From positions 744,001-808,000 of the forward strand of contig NZ_JACCCJ010000001.1 of assembly GCF_013410105.1 (NCBI RefSeq): a stretch of 64,000 nt of DNA, given 5' to 3'. The first letter of the stretch is position 1, and each line of letters opens with the position of its first letter. Positions 7,801 through 16,207 of this stretch are shown in pieces. Source of the DNA: Sphingopyxis sp. JAI108 (GTDB lineage: Bacteria > Pseudomonadota > Alphaproteobacteria > Sphingomonadales > Sphingomonadaceae). The position numbers and the translations under genes are program-made. The notes beneath the pieces were generated by a model. The model was not told the origin of the DNA and searched no databases. It saw only the letters and a program-made list of their open reading frames with translations.

Positions 7801-7909
7801 AAATGCCGACCACCCTTCCGCCCGGTCCGGCCTTCGCCTCGGACTGAATGAAATGGCGGCCCGCATTTTCTCCCATTGAAAAATTCGTTCCTGAAAGGAT
7901 GGCCCTGCC

Positions 7910-9325
7910 ATGCCGACCCCATTTTTCGCCGACCTGGTGCGCGAACTTGCGCAAGAGGGCGGGACCGGGCCGCTGACGCCGACCGGCGCGGTGCCCGGTC
8001 ATCGCCGCTTTGCCGACGCCGTGCCGCCCGGCGTTTCGTTTGACTATGCCGTCGCGGGGATCGCCCGCCCCGAACAATGGGAGGTCGGGACCGGCCGAAT
8101 CGGCGCTGACGGCCGCCTGCTTCGCGACGTGGTGGCCGCATCGTCGAACGATGGCGCGGCGGTGGATTTCACGGCCGGGCTGAAAACGATCGCGCTGACC
8201 GTCGGCGCGGGCTGGTTCGCGGCCGCCGACACGCGCGCGGCGACGCTGGCAGCAGACATGGCGGCGTTCGATGGCGAGCTGGCCGGGCTGGCGGATGCGC
8301 TCGACGCGAAGCAGCCGCTGTCGACGACGCATGGAAGCGTGGTCGCGGGCGAAGCGACGGACGCGGTGACGGTTCGCCGCGGCGCCGGATGGATCAACAT
8401 CCCGCTGTCGGCACTCGCGTTTCGCGGCCCCGACGGCCGCTATATGCTGAACGGTCCGCTGGGTGCCGCGGCCGGCGGCGCGATCGAGATACAGCGCCCG
8501 ACCGATGGCGACGTGCTCGACATCGGCAAGGATGGCGGCCAGCGGCTGCGCGTCTTTGCCGATGGCGGCGCGATCGGTCTGTTCAACGTCGCGGGAGCCG
8601 GGGCGGGCCGCGACGGGCTTCGCATGCTCGACGGCGCGGTGGCCTTCGACATTGCGGCGAGCGAGGTCGCACGGCTCGACGCGAGCGGGCTGAAGCTGAA
8701 TAGCGGACAGATGGCAGCGCCCGATGGCACTTCGGCCGCGCCGACCTATAGTTTCGCGGCCGCGCCGAATATGGGGATGCGAGCGTCGGGGGCCAATCTG
8801 GGGCTTGTAACGAGCGGAGCGATCCGGTTGCTCGTCAACGCATCGGGCGGTACCGCGCCCGGCACTGACAATGCTCAAACACTCGGCACGTCCGGCTTGC
8901 GCTGGTCGGTCGTCTATGCCGCGACCGGCACGATCAACACCTCCGACACGCGCGAAAAAACTTGGCGCGGCACGGCGACCGAGGCTGAATTGCGCGCGGC
9001 GCGGCGCATCATCGGCGAACTCGGCTTTTTCCAGTGGAATGCCGCCATCGCCGTGAAGGGCGAAGCGGGCGCGCGGCTGCATTTTGGCGCGCGCGCGCAG
9101 GCGGTGTGGGCGATCATGGCCGACGAAGGGCTGATCGAGCCGATCGCCGACGGCGCGGCGCCGAGCAGCCGCTATGCCTTTCTGTGTCATGACCAATGGG
9201 ACGAGGCAGCGGCGGGCGAGGGCGGATCCGCCGGCGACCGCTTCGGCTTACGCACCGACCAGCTGGCGATGTTCCTCATCGCGGCGCAGGACGCGCGCCT
9301 TGCGGCGCTGGAGACCATGGCATGA
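7910..9325 (+). CDS. Tail fibre-like protein with C-terminal peptidase S74 (intramolecular chaperone) domain
   Basis: A 471-residue protein. Residues 1-110 resemble phage tail-fibre N-terminal assembly regions (ADLVREL, then VGTGRIGADGRLLRD). The middle is repetitive beta-rich shaft sequence. The C terminus has the S74 signature NTSDTREK, with Ser345 the expected self-cleavage residue, followed by the helical KGEAGARLHFGARAQAVW segment. S74 domains help a trimeric fibre fold and then cut themselves off. Such fibres bind host receptors. The usual GTA order has the connector gene directly after the capsid, so this looks like an insertion. The stop overlaps the next small ORF by ATGA. Confidence 0.85.
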   Translation: MPTPFFADLVRELAQEGGTGPLTPTGAVPGHRRFADAVPPGVSFDYAVAGIARPEQWEVGTGRIGADGRLLRDVVAASSNDGAAVDFTAGLKTIALTVGAGWFAAADTRAATLAADMAAFDGELAGLADALDAKQPLSTTHGSVVAGEATDAVTVRRGAGWINIPLSALAFRGPDGRYMLNGPLGAAAGGAIEIQRPTDGDVLDIGKDGGQRLRVFADGGAIGLFNVAGAGAGRDGLRMLDGAVAFDIAASEVARLDASGLKLNSGQMAAPDGTSAAPTYSFAAAPNMGMRASGANLGLVTSGAIRLLVNASGGTAPGTDNAQTLGTSGLRWSVVYAATGTINTSDTREKTWRGTATEAELRAARRIIGELGFFQWNAAIAVKGEAGARLHFGARAQAVWAIMADEGLIEPIADGAAPSSRYAFLCHDQWDEAAAGEGGSAGDRFGLRTDQLAMFLIAAQDARLAALETMA

Positions 9326-9477
9326 CGGACGGATCGGCATTGGCCGCGCGCGCGATCGGCGATGTCGCGCGGCGCGATCTGCCAAGCGAATGGGCCGGAC
9401 CCGAACCGGCGGCGCCGCAGACGGTCCTGCCGCGGGTGCGCGAAGCGGCGCGGCGCGTGACCTTGCGCAAGCCCTGA
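9322..9477 (+). CDS. Small hypothetical protein, 51 residues, in the fibre insertion
   Basis: The ATG overlaps the tail-fibre stop (ATGA) and the ORF encodes 51 residues (MTDGSALAARAIGDVARRDL...). It is arginine- and proline-rich with no membrane segment. Its position between two tail-type genes and the coupled start suggest it is translated. Function unknown. Confidence 0.5.
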   Translation: MTDGSALAARAIGDVARRDLPSEWAGPEPAAPQTVLPRVREAARRVTLRKP

Positions 9478-9490
9478 CGGGAAGGGGGAG

Positions 9491-9775
9491 ATGATGACGA
9501 TGATGGTGAAGGATCCGGGCACGCGGATCGACTTCGAGTTCGATTGGTCGGCGGCGTATCCGGCGGGCCAGGCGGTCGTTGCCAGCGACTGGTCGGTGAT
9601 GCCGGTGGAGGAGGGCGGCGTGACCGTAGCCGGCGGCGCACACGATCTGATGGAGGTCACCGTCACGCTGGCGGGCGGGATCGCGGGGCGCGTCTATCGC
9701 GTCACCAATCGCGTGACGATGAGCGACGGACAGATCGATGAGCGGTCGATGACCGTGCGGGTGGAGGAGCGATGA
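9491..9775 (+). CDS. Phage fibre-like small beta protein, 94 residues
   Basis: The pattern of an Asp-Pro start, FEFDWSAAYPAGQAVVASDWSV, then a TVTLAGGIAGRVYRVTNRVT segment and an ERSMTVRVEER end matches a family of ~95-residue phage proteins that lie next to head-tail connectors and look like single Ig-like or fibre modules. The stop overlaps the connector gene start by ATGA. Several in-frame ATGs occur at 9491, 9494, 9500 and 9503; GGGGAG sits just before the first, so the ATG at 9500 may be the true start. Confidence 0.75.
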   Translation: MMTMMVKDPGTRIDFEFDWSAAYPAGQAVVASDWSVMPVEEGGVTVAGGAHDLMEVTVTLAGGIAGRVYRVTNRVTMSDGQIDERSMTVRVEER

Positions 9776-10320
9776 TGGTGGAAAGCCTGTCGCCGGGCGA
9801 GACCCCGGTTAGCCTGAACGAGGCGCGCGGCTGGCTGCGGCTGGGCACGACGATCGACGACGCCGTGATCGCAGGACTGGTGCGCGCGGCGACCAATATC
9901 TGCGAGGCGTTCATAGGCCAGTGGCTGATGGTGCGCATGGGGGAGGAGGTGGGGCCGCTGCCGGCGGACCGCATCCTGCTCGGCGCGCGGCCCGTCGTCG
10001 CGGTCGACAGCGTGATATTGCTCTCGCCGGACGGCAGCGAACAGCCGCTGGGCGAGCAGGCGTATCGCGTGACGATCGCTCGCGACGGCAGCGCGTGCGT
10101 CGCCGTGGCCGATTCGGCCGACGCGGTGGGTGCGCGCATTATCTATCGCGCCGGCATGGCCGAGGGCGCCAACGGCGTTCCCGAGGCGATCCGCCAGGGC
10201 ATCATCCGGATGACGCAGCATTTGCACGACGCGCGCGACGGCGCGGGCGCGGCCCCGCCGGCAGCGATCGCCGCACTATGGCAGCCGTGGCGGCGGGTGA
10301 CGCTGGGAAGCGTGCGATGA
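9772..10320 (+). CDS. GTA-like head-tail connector (gp6, adaptor)
   Basis: A 182-residue protein of the phage gp6-like / HK97 gp6 connector family, which forms a ring below the portal. The N-terminal VSLNEARGWLRLGTTIDDAVI and ATNICEAFIGQWLM helices are typical. The end (EAIRQGIIRMTQHLHDARDG) matches the C-terminal helix seen in GTA gp6. The start overlaps the previous stop and the stop overlaps the next start, leaving no room for a gp7 stopper gene. Confidence 0.85.
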   Translation: MMVESLSPGETPVSLNEARGWLRLGTTIDDAVIAGLVRAATNICEAFIGQWLMVRMGEEVGPLPADRILLGARPVVAVDSVILLSPDGSEQPLGEQAYRVTIARDGSACVAVADSADAVGARIIYRAGMAEGANGVPEAIRQGIIRMTQHLHDARDGAGAAPPAAIAALWQPWRRVTLGSVR

Positions 10321-10709
10321 GCGGCGCCGAGCAGGCGGTGCGCGCGAAGGCGATCGCTCTGCTGGCGGGCGATGCTGAACTCGCGGGGCTGGTGCACGGC
10401 GTGTTCGATGGCGTCCCGCCGCGGGCGAGCGCGCCTTATGTCTCGGTAGGCGGGGCCGAAGGCCGCGACTGGGGTACCAAGGACCGGGCGGGGCGGGAAG
10501 TGCAATTGGCGTTGGTGCTGAACGGCGTCGGCGAGAGCGCCGACCGCGGCGCCGTCGCGCGGATCGAGGCGACTGCCGCAGCGTTGCGCGGTGCGGCGGG
10601 CGACTGGACGGTCGTGGGCGCGCGGGTCGTGCGGACGCGCTTCACCTTTGCGCGCGACGGCGGCTGGCGCCATGAAACGACGGTGCGATGCCGTTGTCTG
10701 GCGGAATAG
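10317..10709 (+). CDS. GTA-like DUF3168 tail-completion protein (gp8)
   Basis: A 130-residue DUF3168 protein: AIALLAGDAELAGLVHGVFDGVPPRASAPYVSVG, then a central LALVLNGVGESADRGAVARI and a final RVVRTRFTFARDGGWRHETTVRCRC. In the Rhodobacter GTA the corresponding protein terminates the tail tube at the head. The ATG at 10317 overlaps the connector stop. The longer frame from 9921 is a shadow. Confidence 0.85.
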   Translation: MSGAEQAVRAKAIALLAGDAELAGLVHGVFDGVPPRASAPYVSVGGAEGRDWGTKDRAGREVQLALVLNGVGESADRGAVARIEATAAALRGAAGDWTVVGARVVRTRFTFARDGGWRHETTVRCRCLAE

Positions 10710-10769
10710 GGGGTGGCCAATCGGGCTTTGCGAAGGCGGTGATCGCCGCTTTCGCGAGCGGCGTTTTCG

Positions 10770-11105
10770 CTACTCGCCGGGCATCGTGTTGGTCGACTTA
10801 TAGTCCTTGAACTTTTCGGTGAAATTGGCGTGATAATCCTCGATCTGCAGGTCGGCGTCCTCGGCCGCGACCGCTTCGGAATCGCCACCCGATCGGCCGA
10901 GCGCGATTACCGCCTTGCGGAACGCCTCGCGTTCGGTCCCGCAGTTCGATTTTACCTGCATTTCATATTGGACGTCTTCGACCTTGGCCTCGAGCGCCTT
11001 CTTCATGTCGTCGCGCAAGCATTTGGTGAAGGCAACGCGCGTCGTGTCCACCATCGCCGAGGGCGACTGCGCCATGACGGCCAAAAGCAATGTCGTGATC
11101 AGCAT
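10770..11105 (-). CDS. Antisense small secreted protein inside the GTA-like operon
   Basis: A 111-residue protein on the strand opposite to all its neighbours. Residues 1-17 are a clear signal peptide (MLITTLLLAVMAQSPSA) and the mature part is charged, with two Cys (C29, C55) and an acidic C terminus ending in STNTMPGE. The start at 11105 is chosen because GGGGAG lies ~8 bases upstream; an ATG at 11120 would add five residues before the signal peptide. No family recognised. It sits between the DUF3168 and tail-tube genes and looks like a cargo (moron) gene. Confidence 0.7.
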   Translation of the reverse strand: MLITTLLLAVMAQSPSAMVDTTRVAFTKCLRDDMKKALEAKVEDVQYEMQVKSNCGTEREAFRKAVIALGRSGGDSEAVAAEDADLQIEDYHANFTEKFKDYKSTNTMPGE

Positions 11106-11152
11106 CCTGCGACTCCCCATTCCGCATGATTATATTTTGAGGAGGTTAGACG

Positions 11153-11560
11153 ATGGCTATCGAAAATGGGAGCGATTTTCTGCTCAAGGTCGGCGACGGC
11201 GAAGCGCCGCCGACGTACCGCACCGTGGCGGGGCTTCGTACGACCCAATTGTCGGTGAACGGCGAGGCGGTGAACGTGACGACGAAGGATTCGGGCGGGT
11301 GGCGCGAGCTGCTGTCGGGCGCGGGAGTGCGATCGGTCTCGGTGAGTGCGGCGGGAATTTTTACGGGTTCGGACGCCGAGGTGCGGCTGCGTGGTCATGC
11401 TTTGTCCGGGACCATCGACGATTATGAGCTGAGCTTCGAAAGCGGCGAGCGGATGCGCGGGCGTTTCCTCGTCACGCGGCTCGACTATGCCGGCGATTAT
11501 AATGGCGAGCGCAACTACACGCTGAACCTTGAGTCGAGCGGCGCGGTGGTGAGCCTGTGA
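11153..11560 (+). CDS. GTA-like major tail tube protein (gp9)
   Basis: A 135-residue protein of the TP901-1/GTA major tail family that polymerises into the tail tube. It begins AIENGSDFLLKVGD and has the family motifs GLRTTQLSVNGEAVNVTTKDSGGWRE (split over residues ~24-49) and DDYELSFESGERMRGRFLVTRLDYAGDY. GAGGAGG lies upstream of the ATG. The stop overlaps the next GTG start (GTGA). Confidence 0.92.
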   Translation: MAIENGSDFLLKVGDGEAPPTYRTVAGLRTTQLSVNGEAVNVTTKDSGGWRELLSGAGVRSVSVSAAGIFTGSDAEVRLRGHALSGTIDDYELSFESGERMRGRFLVTRLDYAGDYNGERNYTLNLESSGAVVSL

Positions 11561-11868
11561 GCAGGGCCAACATGCTCCGCGGCGAGGCGGAGCTGACGGT
11601 CGGCGGGCGGCGGCTGATTTTGCGGCCGAGCTTTGCGGCGCTGGTCGCCGCCGAGGCCGAGTTGGGGCCGATCTTCGGCCTGGTCGAACGCGCTGCCGAC
11701 GGGCGGCTGGGGCTGGGCGAGCTTGCCGGCCTGTTCTGGCACTGTGTCAGGGAACGACCCGAGACGTTGACGCGCGAAGAGATCGGCGAGGCGGTGGTCG
11801 CGCAGGGACTGGCGGCCGTGACCCCGGCGCTGCGCGCGCTGCTGGGGCAGATATTGCAAGGGCGATGA
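11557..11868 (+). CDS. GTA gp10-family protein (tail assembly)
   Basis: A 103-residue gene-transfer-agent family protein, with RGEAELTVGGRRLILRPSF then LVAAEAELGPIFGLVERAADG. This family always follows the tail tube gene in GTA clusters and is thought to be a tail assembly chaperone. The GTG start overlaps the tail-tube stop. The rest is helical (LGELAGLFWHCVRE). Function is inferred from position. Confidence 0.85.
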   Translation: MSRANMLRGEAELTVGGRRLILRPSFAALVAAEAELGPIFGLVERAADGRLGLGELAGLFWHCVRERPETLTREEIGEAVVAQGLAAVTPALRALLGQILQGR

Positions 11869-11869
11869 T

Positions 11870-12073
11870 GTGGCGGAGGATCGGCTTGGGCCCGCGGCGA
11901 TCGCGCTCGCGGGGGTGATGGCGCGCGTCGCGGGGTGGCGGCCCGACGAATTCTGGGCGGCGACGCCGGCCGATGTTCGCGCGGTGCTGGCCGGGTGGCT
12001 CGATAGTGCGGCGGAGCCCTGTTTCGACGGGTCGGCGCTGGCGGCGATGATGGAGAGATTTCCCGATGGATGA
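11870..12073 (+). CDS. GTA-like phage tail assembly chaperone (gp10.1)
   Basis: A 67-residue protein of the TAC/DUF2376 family, recognised by the GWRPDEFWAATPADVRAVLAGW core. It sits between the gp10 and tape-measure genes, where tail chaperones act on the tape measure. GTG at 11870 is the only in-frame start close to the preceding stop. The end overlaps the tape-measure start by 8 bases. Confidence 0.8.
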   Translation: MAEDRLGPAAIALAGVMARVAGWRPDEFWAATPADVRAVLAGWLDSAAEPCFDGSALAAMMERFPDG

Positions 12074-12632
12074 GATCGACGAAATGGTCGTCGCGGTGCG
12101 CGCCGATACCGGGGCGTTCCGGCGCGACATAGCAGCGCTGCGCGCCGAGCTTGGCGGGCCGCTGGTTGTCGAAGCCGATCGGACGGGGCGCGCGATCGAG
12201 CGGGCACTGTCGCGCGCGATCGTCAGCGGCAAGATGGGGTTCGAGGATCTGAAGCGGCTCGCGCTTTCGGTCATGGCCGATATTGCGCGGGCGGCGATTT
12301 CGAATGGCGTCGGTGCGGCGGGCGGTGGATCGGGCGGCGAGGGATTGCTGTCGCTCGGCACCTCGATCGCGATGGCGCTGTTCGGCGCACCGGGTCGCGC
12401 GACCGGCGGGCCGGTGAGTGCGGGGCGCGCCTATCGCGTCGGCGAGCGTGGCCCCGAACTGTTCGTTCCGACGACGAGCGGGCGGATCGAGGCGGCGGGC
12501 GGCAGCGTACGAAATATCGCGATCACGGTGAATGTGCGGGGTGAGCCGGGCAGCGAACCACAGCGGTTGGCACAGACGGGGCGGCAGCTGGCGCGCGCGG
12601 TACGGCGCGCGGTGGCGGCGGGCGAAGACTGA
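12066..12632 (+). CDS. GTA-like short tape measure protein (gp11)
   Basis: A 188-residue protein with an N-terminal coiled helical part (EIDEMVVAVRADTGAFRRDIAALRAEL), a helical SGKMGFEDLKRLALSVMADIAR block and the GERGPELFVPTTSGRIEA motif found at the end of lambda-gpH and GTA tape measures. It sets tail length, so a protein this short would imply a very short tail. The Rhodobacter counterpart is also ~220 residues. The stop overlaps the next start. Confidence 0.85.
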   Translation: MDEIDEMVVAVRADTGAFRRDIAALRAELGGPLVVEADRTGRAIERALSRAIVSGKMGFEDLKRLALSVMADIARAAISNGVGAAGGGSGGEGLLSLGTSIAMALFGAPGRATGGPVSAGRAYRVGERGPELFVPTTSGRIEAAGGSVRNIAITVNVRGEPGSEPQRLAQTGRQLARAVRRAVAAGED

Positions 12633-14983
12633 TGGGTTGGGCGTTGGTGGCGACCGCCGAGCCGCATCACAGGAAAGGCTGGCTCAAGCGGTTCGATCCG
12701 CGCTTCTGGACGATCGATTTCGCGCGGCCGATGATGGCGAGCGTGACGAGCGACGTCCCGGGCGCGCTGCGCGTCGAGGCGGTCTTTTATCAAAAGCAGG
12801 ATCTGGCGGGGCTCATATGGGAGAGTGAAGATCGCTGGGATCACCCGCTGCTCGCTTATGAGACGAAGCGCGATTTCCGGAATACGCAGCTGAGCTTCCG
12901 CTGGCGGTCGGGCGGCGTGAAGGCGCTCGACGCACTGCACGGGCCGACGCTGACGATCGAGGGGCGCGATGCCGCAGGGGAAGCGCGTGCCTGGTATGTG
13001 CGGCTGTGGAATTATGCGGTGGGAACGGCGGAGGATGCCGTCGTCACGCTCGATTTCAACGCGCTCGACGGCGGGTTCCTGCTTCCGGACGAGGCCGATC
13101 CGGTGTGGGCGGGCGACATCGACCGGATGTTCATTTCGCTGGTTCCGCCGGGCTATGACGGCGACGACGCTGTGCTTCCGGCGCCCGTGCAGGGCTGGGC
13201 GGAGATGAGCGACATCGCCTGCTGGGGTTCGGGATCGGTGCTTGCGATCGGCGATGTCGTGATGCCCGAACTGGACCCGGCTAAAGGGGGGCTGGGCATC
13301 GCGAACGGCTATGACGACAGCTACCATCTGTCCCCGGCGCGGCTGGTGCGGCAGGTCGTGCAACTCGGCTATCGCGGCGACGTCGTCCACTATGTCGGGA
13401 TGAGCCATTATATGCGGCTTGCGCCGGATGGTGCCGTATTTCGTGCCACTTTGGCGGGTGGCGCACTCAATGCGCCGTGCGCGGCCTGGCACGCGGGGTT
13501 CGCTGCGGCGTGCGAGGCGGCGGGGCTCGGCGTGATCTGGTCGCTCTCCTATGAGCTTTTCGACGCCTATTGCCCGGAGGAGTGGAAGCAGCGCGCGAGC
13601 GACGGGTCCCCCGCGCTGACCGGTTGGGAGCCGCCATCGACGCTGTTGTCGCCCGTGCATGTCGAGGCGATGGGATATTTGCAGGCGGTCGCGCGTGCGT
13701 TCGTCGCTGTCGGTGCGGCGGCGGGGCTCGCGCTGAAATTCCAGGTCGGCGAGCCGTGGTGGTGGATTGCCGGCGAGGGGCGGATCTGTGCCTATGATGC
13801 GGCGACGACGGCTGCGCTCGGGAGCGCGAGCGTGCCGATCGCCGACTTGCGGGAGGCGCTGGACGCGCCGCAGTTGGCGATGCTCGACGCGCTGGGGGCG
13901 CTGCTCGCCGCATCGACCGCGGCGTTGGTCGCGGCGGCGCGCGACGAGGCGGGGGCGGCAGGGCTGGTGAGCCATTTGCTCGTCTATCTGCCAACGGTGC
14001 TCGACCCGGCGGCGCCCGAAGTGCGGCGCGCCAATGTGCCGCCGGGATGGGCGGCGCCGGCGTTCGATGTGCTGCAGCTCGAAGATTATGACTGGGTAAC
14101 CGGGGGACGCGGGGCGGAGACGGCGCGCGCCCGGGCGGCGACGGCGGTGCGGCTGGGCTATCCCATAGGGGAACAGCATTATTTTTCCGGGTTCGTGTTG
14201 CTGCCCGAGGATCGTGCACAGTGGGCGCTGATTGCCGAGGCTGCCGCTGCGGCGCGGCGCGCGGGCGTGGCTCGAGCCTTTGTCTGGGCGCTGCCGCAGG
14301 TCGCGCGCGACGGTTTCGTGACCTTTGACGGGGAGGATGAGGTGCAGGCTTTCGATGCGGTGGATTTTCCGATCGCGATCGGGCGCGAGGCGGTGGTCGC
14401 GACCGAATTTTCGACCCAGATCGTGAGCTCGCCGTCGGGGCATGAGCAGCGCGCGAGTGAATGGGCCGAACCGCGGATGCGCTATGATGCGGGGCCGGGA
14501 ATCCGGTCAGAGGCCAATGTGCGCTTGCTGGGCGATTTCTTTCGCGCACGGCGCGGGGCGGCGCGCGCGTTTCGTTTTCGCGACCCCTTCGATGGCAGTT
14601 CGGCGGCCGATAACGGCCTGCCGGGACCGGACGACCAGTTCCTCGGGGTTGGCGACGGGGACCGTCGGCAGTTCGCGTTGGTGAAGCGTTATGGCGCGGG
14701 CGACGCCGAGCAGGTCCGCCCGATCCGGCTGCCGGTCGAGGGAAGCGTGCGCGTCTCGGTCGACGGAATCGAGACGGCGGCGTTCCTGACGACGGACGAT
14801 GGCGAGATATTGCTCGACGCTGCGCCGGGGGCGGGGATTGCGGTGCGCGCAGGTTTTTTGTTCGACGTGCCGGTGCGTTTTGCCGAGGACCGGCTGGAGG
14901 CAAGTCGCGCGACCTTCCTCGCCGGCGAGCTGGCGAGCGTGCCGCTGGTCGAGGTGCGGGCACCCCAAGGGAGCTCGACATGA
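12632..14983 (+). CDS. GTA-like distal tail protein: TIM-barrel-like domain fused to DUF2460 (gp12)
   Basis: A 783-residue protein. The last ~210 residues are DUF2460 (TEFSTQIVSSPSGHEQRASEW, then FRARRGAARAFRFRDPFD), equivalent to whole GTA gp12, which builds the distal tail ring. The first ~560 residues are extra: an N-terminal beta domain (~1-190) and a central region that looks like a TIM-barrel or glycoside-hydrolase fold (LVRQVVQLGYRGDVVHYVG, LGVIWSLSYELFD, KFQVGEPWWWI, FDVLQLEDYDWV). Fold assignment of this part is my inference. ATG overlaps the tape-measure stop and the stop overlaps the DUF2163 gene. Confidence 0.85.
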   Translation: MGWALVATAEPHHRKGWLKRFDPRFWTIDFARPMMASVTSDVPGALRVEAVFYQKQDLAGLIWESEDRWDHPLLAYETKRDFRNTQLSFRWRSGGVKALDALHGPTLTIEGRDAAGEARAWYVRLWNYAVGTAEDAVVTLDFNALDGGFLLPDEADPVWAGDIDRMFISLVPPGYDGDDAVLPAPVQGWAEMSDIACWGSGSVLAIGDVVMPELDPAKGGLGIANGYDDSYHLSPARLVRQVVQLGYRGDVVHYVGMSHYMRLAPDGAVFRATLAGGALNAPCAAWHAGFAAACEAAGLGVIWSLSYELFDAYCPEEWKQRASDGSPALTGWEPPSTLLSPVHVEAMGYLQAVARAFVAVGAAAGLALKFQVGEPWWWIAGEGRICAYDAATTAALGSASVPIADLREALDAPQLAMLDALGALLAASTAALVAAARDEAGAAGLVSHLLVYLPTVLDPAAPEVRRANVPPGWAAPAFDVLQLEDYDWVTGGRGAETARARAATAVRLGYPIGEQHYFSGFVLLPEDRAQWALIAEAAAAARRAGVARAFVWALPQVARDGFVTFDGEDEVQAFDAVDFPIAIGREAVVATEFSTQIVSSPSGHEQRASEWAEPRMRYDAGPGIRSEANVRLLGDFFRARRGAARAFRFRDPFDGSSAADNGLPGPDDQFLGVGDGDRRQFALVKRYGAGDAEQVRPIRLPVEGSVRVSVDGIETAAFLTTDDGEILLDAAPGAGIAVRAGFLFDVPVRFAEDRLEASRATFLAGELASVPLVEVRAPQGSST

Positions 14984-15801
14984 CGCTGATGGCGGCGCCC
15001 GACTGGCTGCGCGAAGAAGTGGTGACGCTCGCATGGTGCTGGCGGCTGGCGCGACGCGACGGGGTCGCGATCGGATTCACGTCGCACGACCGCGACCTGA
15101 TGGTCGGCGGGTTGGCATATCGCGCGGCGCCGGGGATGAAGCCCTCGGCGATCGAGACGAGCGACAGCCTCGATGCCGCGACGATGGACCTGGAGGGCGC
15201 GATCGCGAGCGATGCGATTGCCGCGCGCGACCTGGAGGCCGGGCGCTGGGACGGGGCGGAGCTGGAGTTGTTCGTGACCGACTGGACCGCGCCGGATGCG
15301 GCGCCCGTGACGGTCGCGCGCGGATCGCTGGGCTCGGTCGAACAGCGTGGGTCGGCCTTTGCCGCCGAGCTGCAGGGCGTGACGCGGCTGCTCGACCGGC
15401 CCGTATGCCCGGCGACCTCGCCCTCGTGCCGCGCGATGCTGGGGGATCGCGCGTGCCGGATCGATCTGGCGCCGCGCACGCATGTCCGCCGCGTCGTGGC
15501 CGTCGAAGGGCGCGCCGTGACGCTCGACGCAGCGGTCGGCGGCATGGCGTTCGGCAACCTGTCGTGGATCGAGGGCGCCAATTGCGGATTGGAAAGTCCG
15601 GTGATCGATGTCGACGGAGCGAGCCTCCATCTCGCCGAGGCGCCGGCGTTCGAGCCGCCGGGTCCGGTGCGCGTACGGCTGGTCGAGGGATGCGACAAGC
15701 AGCTTGCGACCTGCCGCGACCGTTTTGCCAATGCGATCAATTTCCGCGGCGAGGCGCACCTGCCGGGCAATGACCTTCTGACCCGCTATCCAGGTGGTTG
15801 A
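14980..15801 (+). CDS. GTA-like DUF2163 tail hub protein (gp13)
   Basis: A 273-residue DUF2163 / phage_BR0599 protein. Typical features are LAWCWRLARRDGVAIGFTSHD near the N terminus, the central CPATSPSCRAMLGDRACRIDL cysteines, and the C-terminal LVEGCDKQLATCRDRFANAINF block, which binds an iron-sulfur cluster in related tail hubs. In the Rhodobacter GTA it links the distal tail to the baseplate. It overlaps both neighbours by 4-8 bases. Confidence 0.92.
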   Translation: MTLMAAPDWLREEVVTLAWCWRLARRDGVAIGFTSHDRDLMVGGLAYRAAPGMKPSAIETSDSLDAATMDLEGAIASDAIAARDLEAGRWDGAELELFVTDWTAPDAAPVTVARGSLGSVEQRGSAFAAELQGVTRLLDRPVCPATSPSCRAMLGDRACRIDLAPRTHVRRVVAVEGRAVTLDAAVGGMAFGNLSWIEGANCGLESPVIDVDGASLHLAEAPAFEPPGPVRVRLVEGCDKQLATCRDRFANAINFRGEAHLPGNDLLTRYPGG

Positions 15802-16195
15802 TTGCGCGGAGGCCGCCGTTCGCGCGGCGTGCGCGATGGTGGGCGTCCGTTTCCGTCCGCAGGGAACAGATCCGGCAACGGGGCTGGATTGTGTCGGGCT
15901 GGTGTGGGCGGCCTATGCGGCGGCTGGTCGGCGGCTGGCGCGGCCGGCGGATTATCCGCTGCGCGGCTGGACACTGGAGAAGGTCGAGGCCGCGTTTGCG
16001 GCCGCGGGCTTTATCCGCGTCAGCGATCCGATGCGCATCGGCGATGTTCTGCTGATCGTCTATCCGGCGCGGCAATATCATCTCGGTCTGATCGGACCCG
16101 AGGCATTCATCCATGCTCATGCAGGGCTGCGCCGGGTGGTCGCGACGCCGCTCGACACGAGCCTGCAAGGTGCCGCGCGATGGCGGCTTTCATAA
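15794..16195 (+). CDS. GTA-like NlpC/P60 tail-tip peptidase (gp14)
   Basis: A 133-residue NlpC/P60 cysteine peptidase that cuts peptidoglycan so that DNA can enter the recipient. The nucleophile Cys is in TGLDCVGLVWAAY (about residue 33) and the His in RQYHLGLIGPEAFIHAH (about residue 96). The GTG start at 15794 overlaps the DUF2163 stop by 8 bases and is the first start in frame. Confidence 0.9.
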   Translation: MVDCAEAAVRAACAMVGVRFRPQGTDPATGLDCVGLVWAAYAAAGRRLARPADYPLRGWTLEKVEAAFAAAGFIRVSDPMRIGDVLLIVYPARQYHLGLIGPEAFIHAHAGLRRVVATPLDTSLQGAARWRLS

Positions 16196-16207
16196 GAGGG
16201 GACGGCA

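Noticed and set aside
6221..9196. 991-residue minus-strand open frame
   Set aside because: It is antisense to protease, capsid and tail-fibre genes. Long antisense frames are expected in high-GC DNA with strong third-position bias.
13467..15770. 767-residue minus-strand open frame
   Set aside because: Antisense to the DUF2460 and DUF2163 genes, very Arg/Pro/Ala-rich and without any domain.
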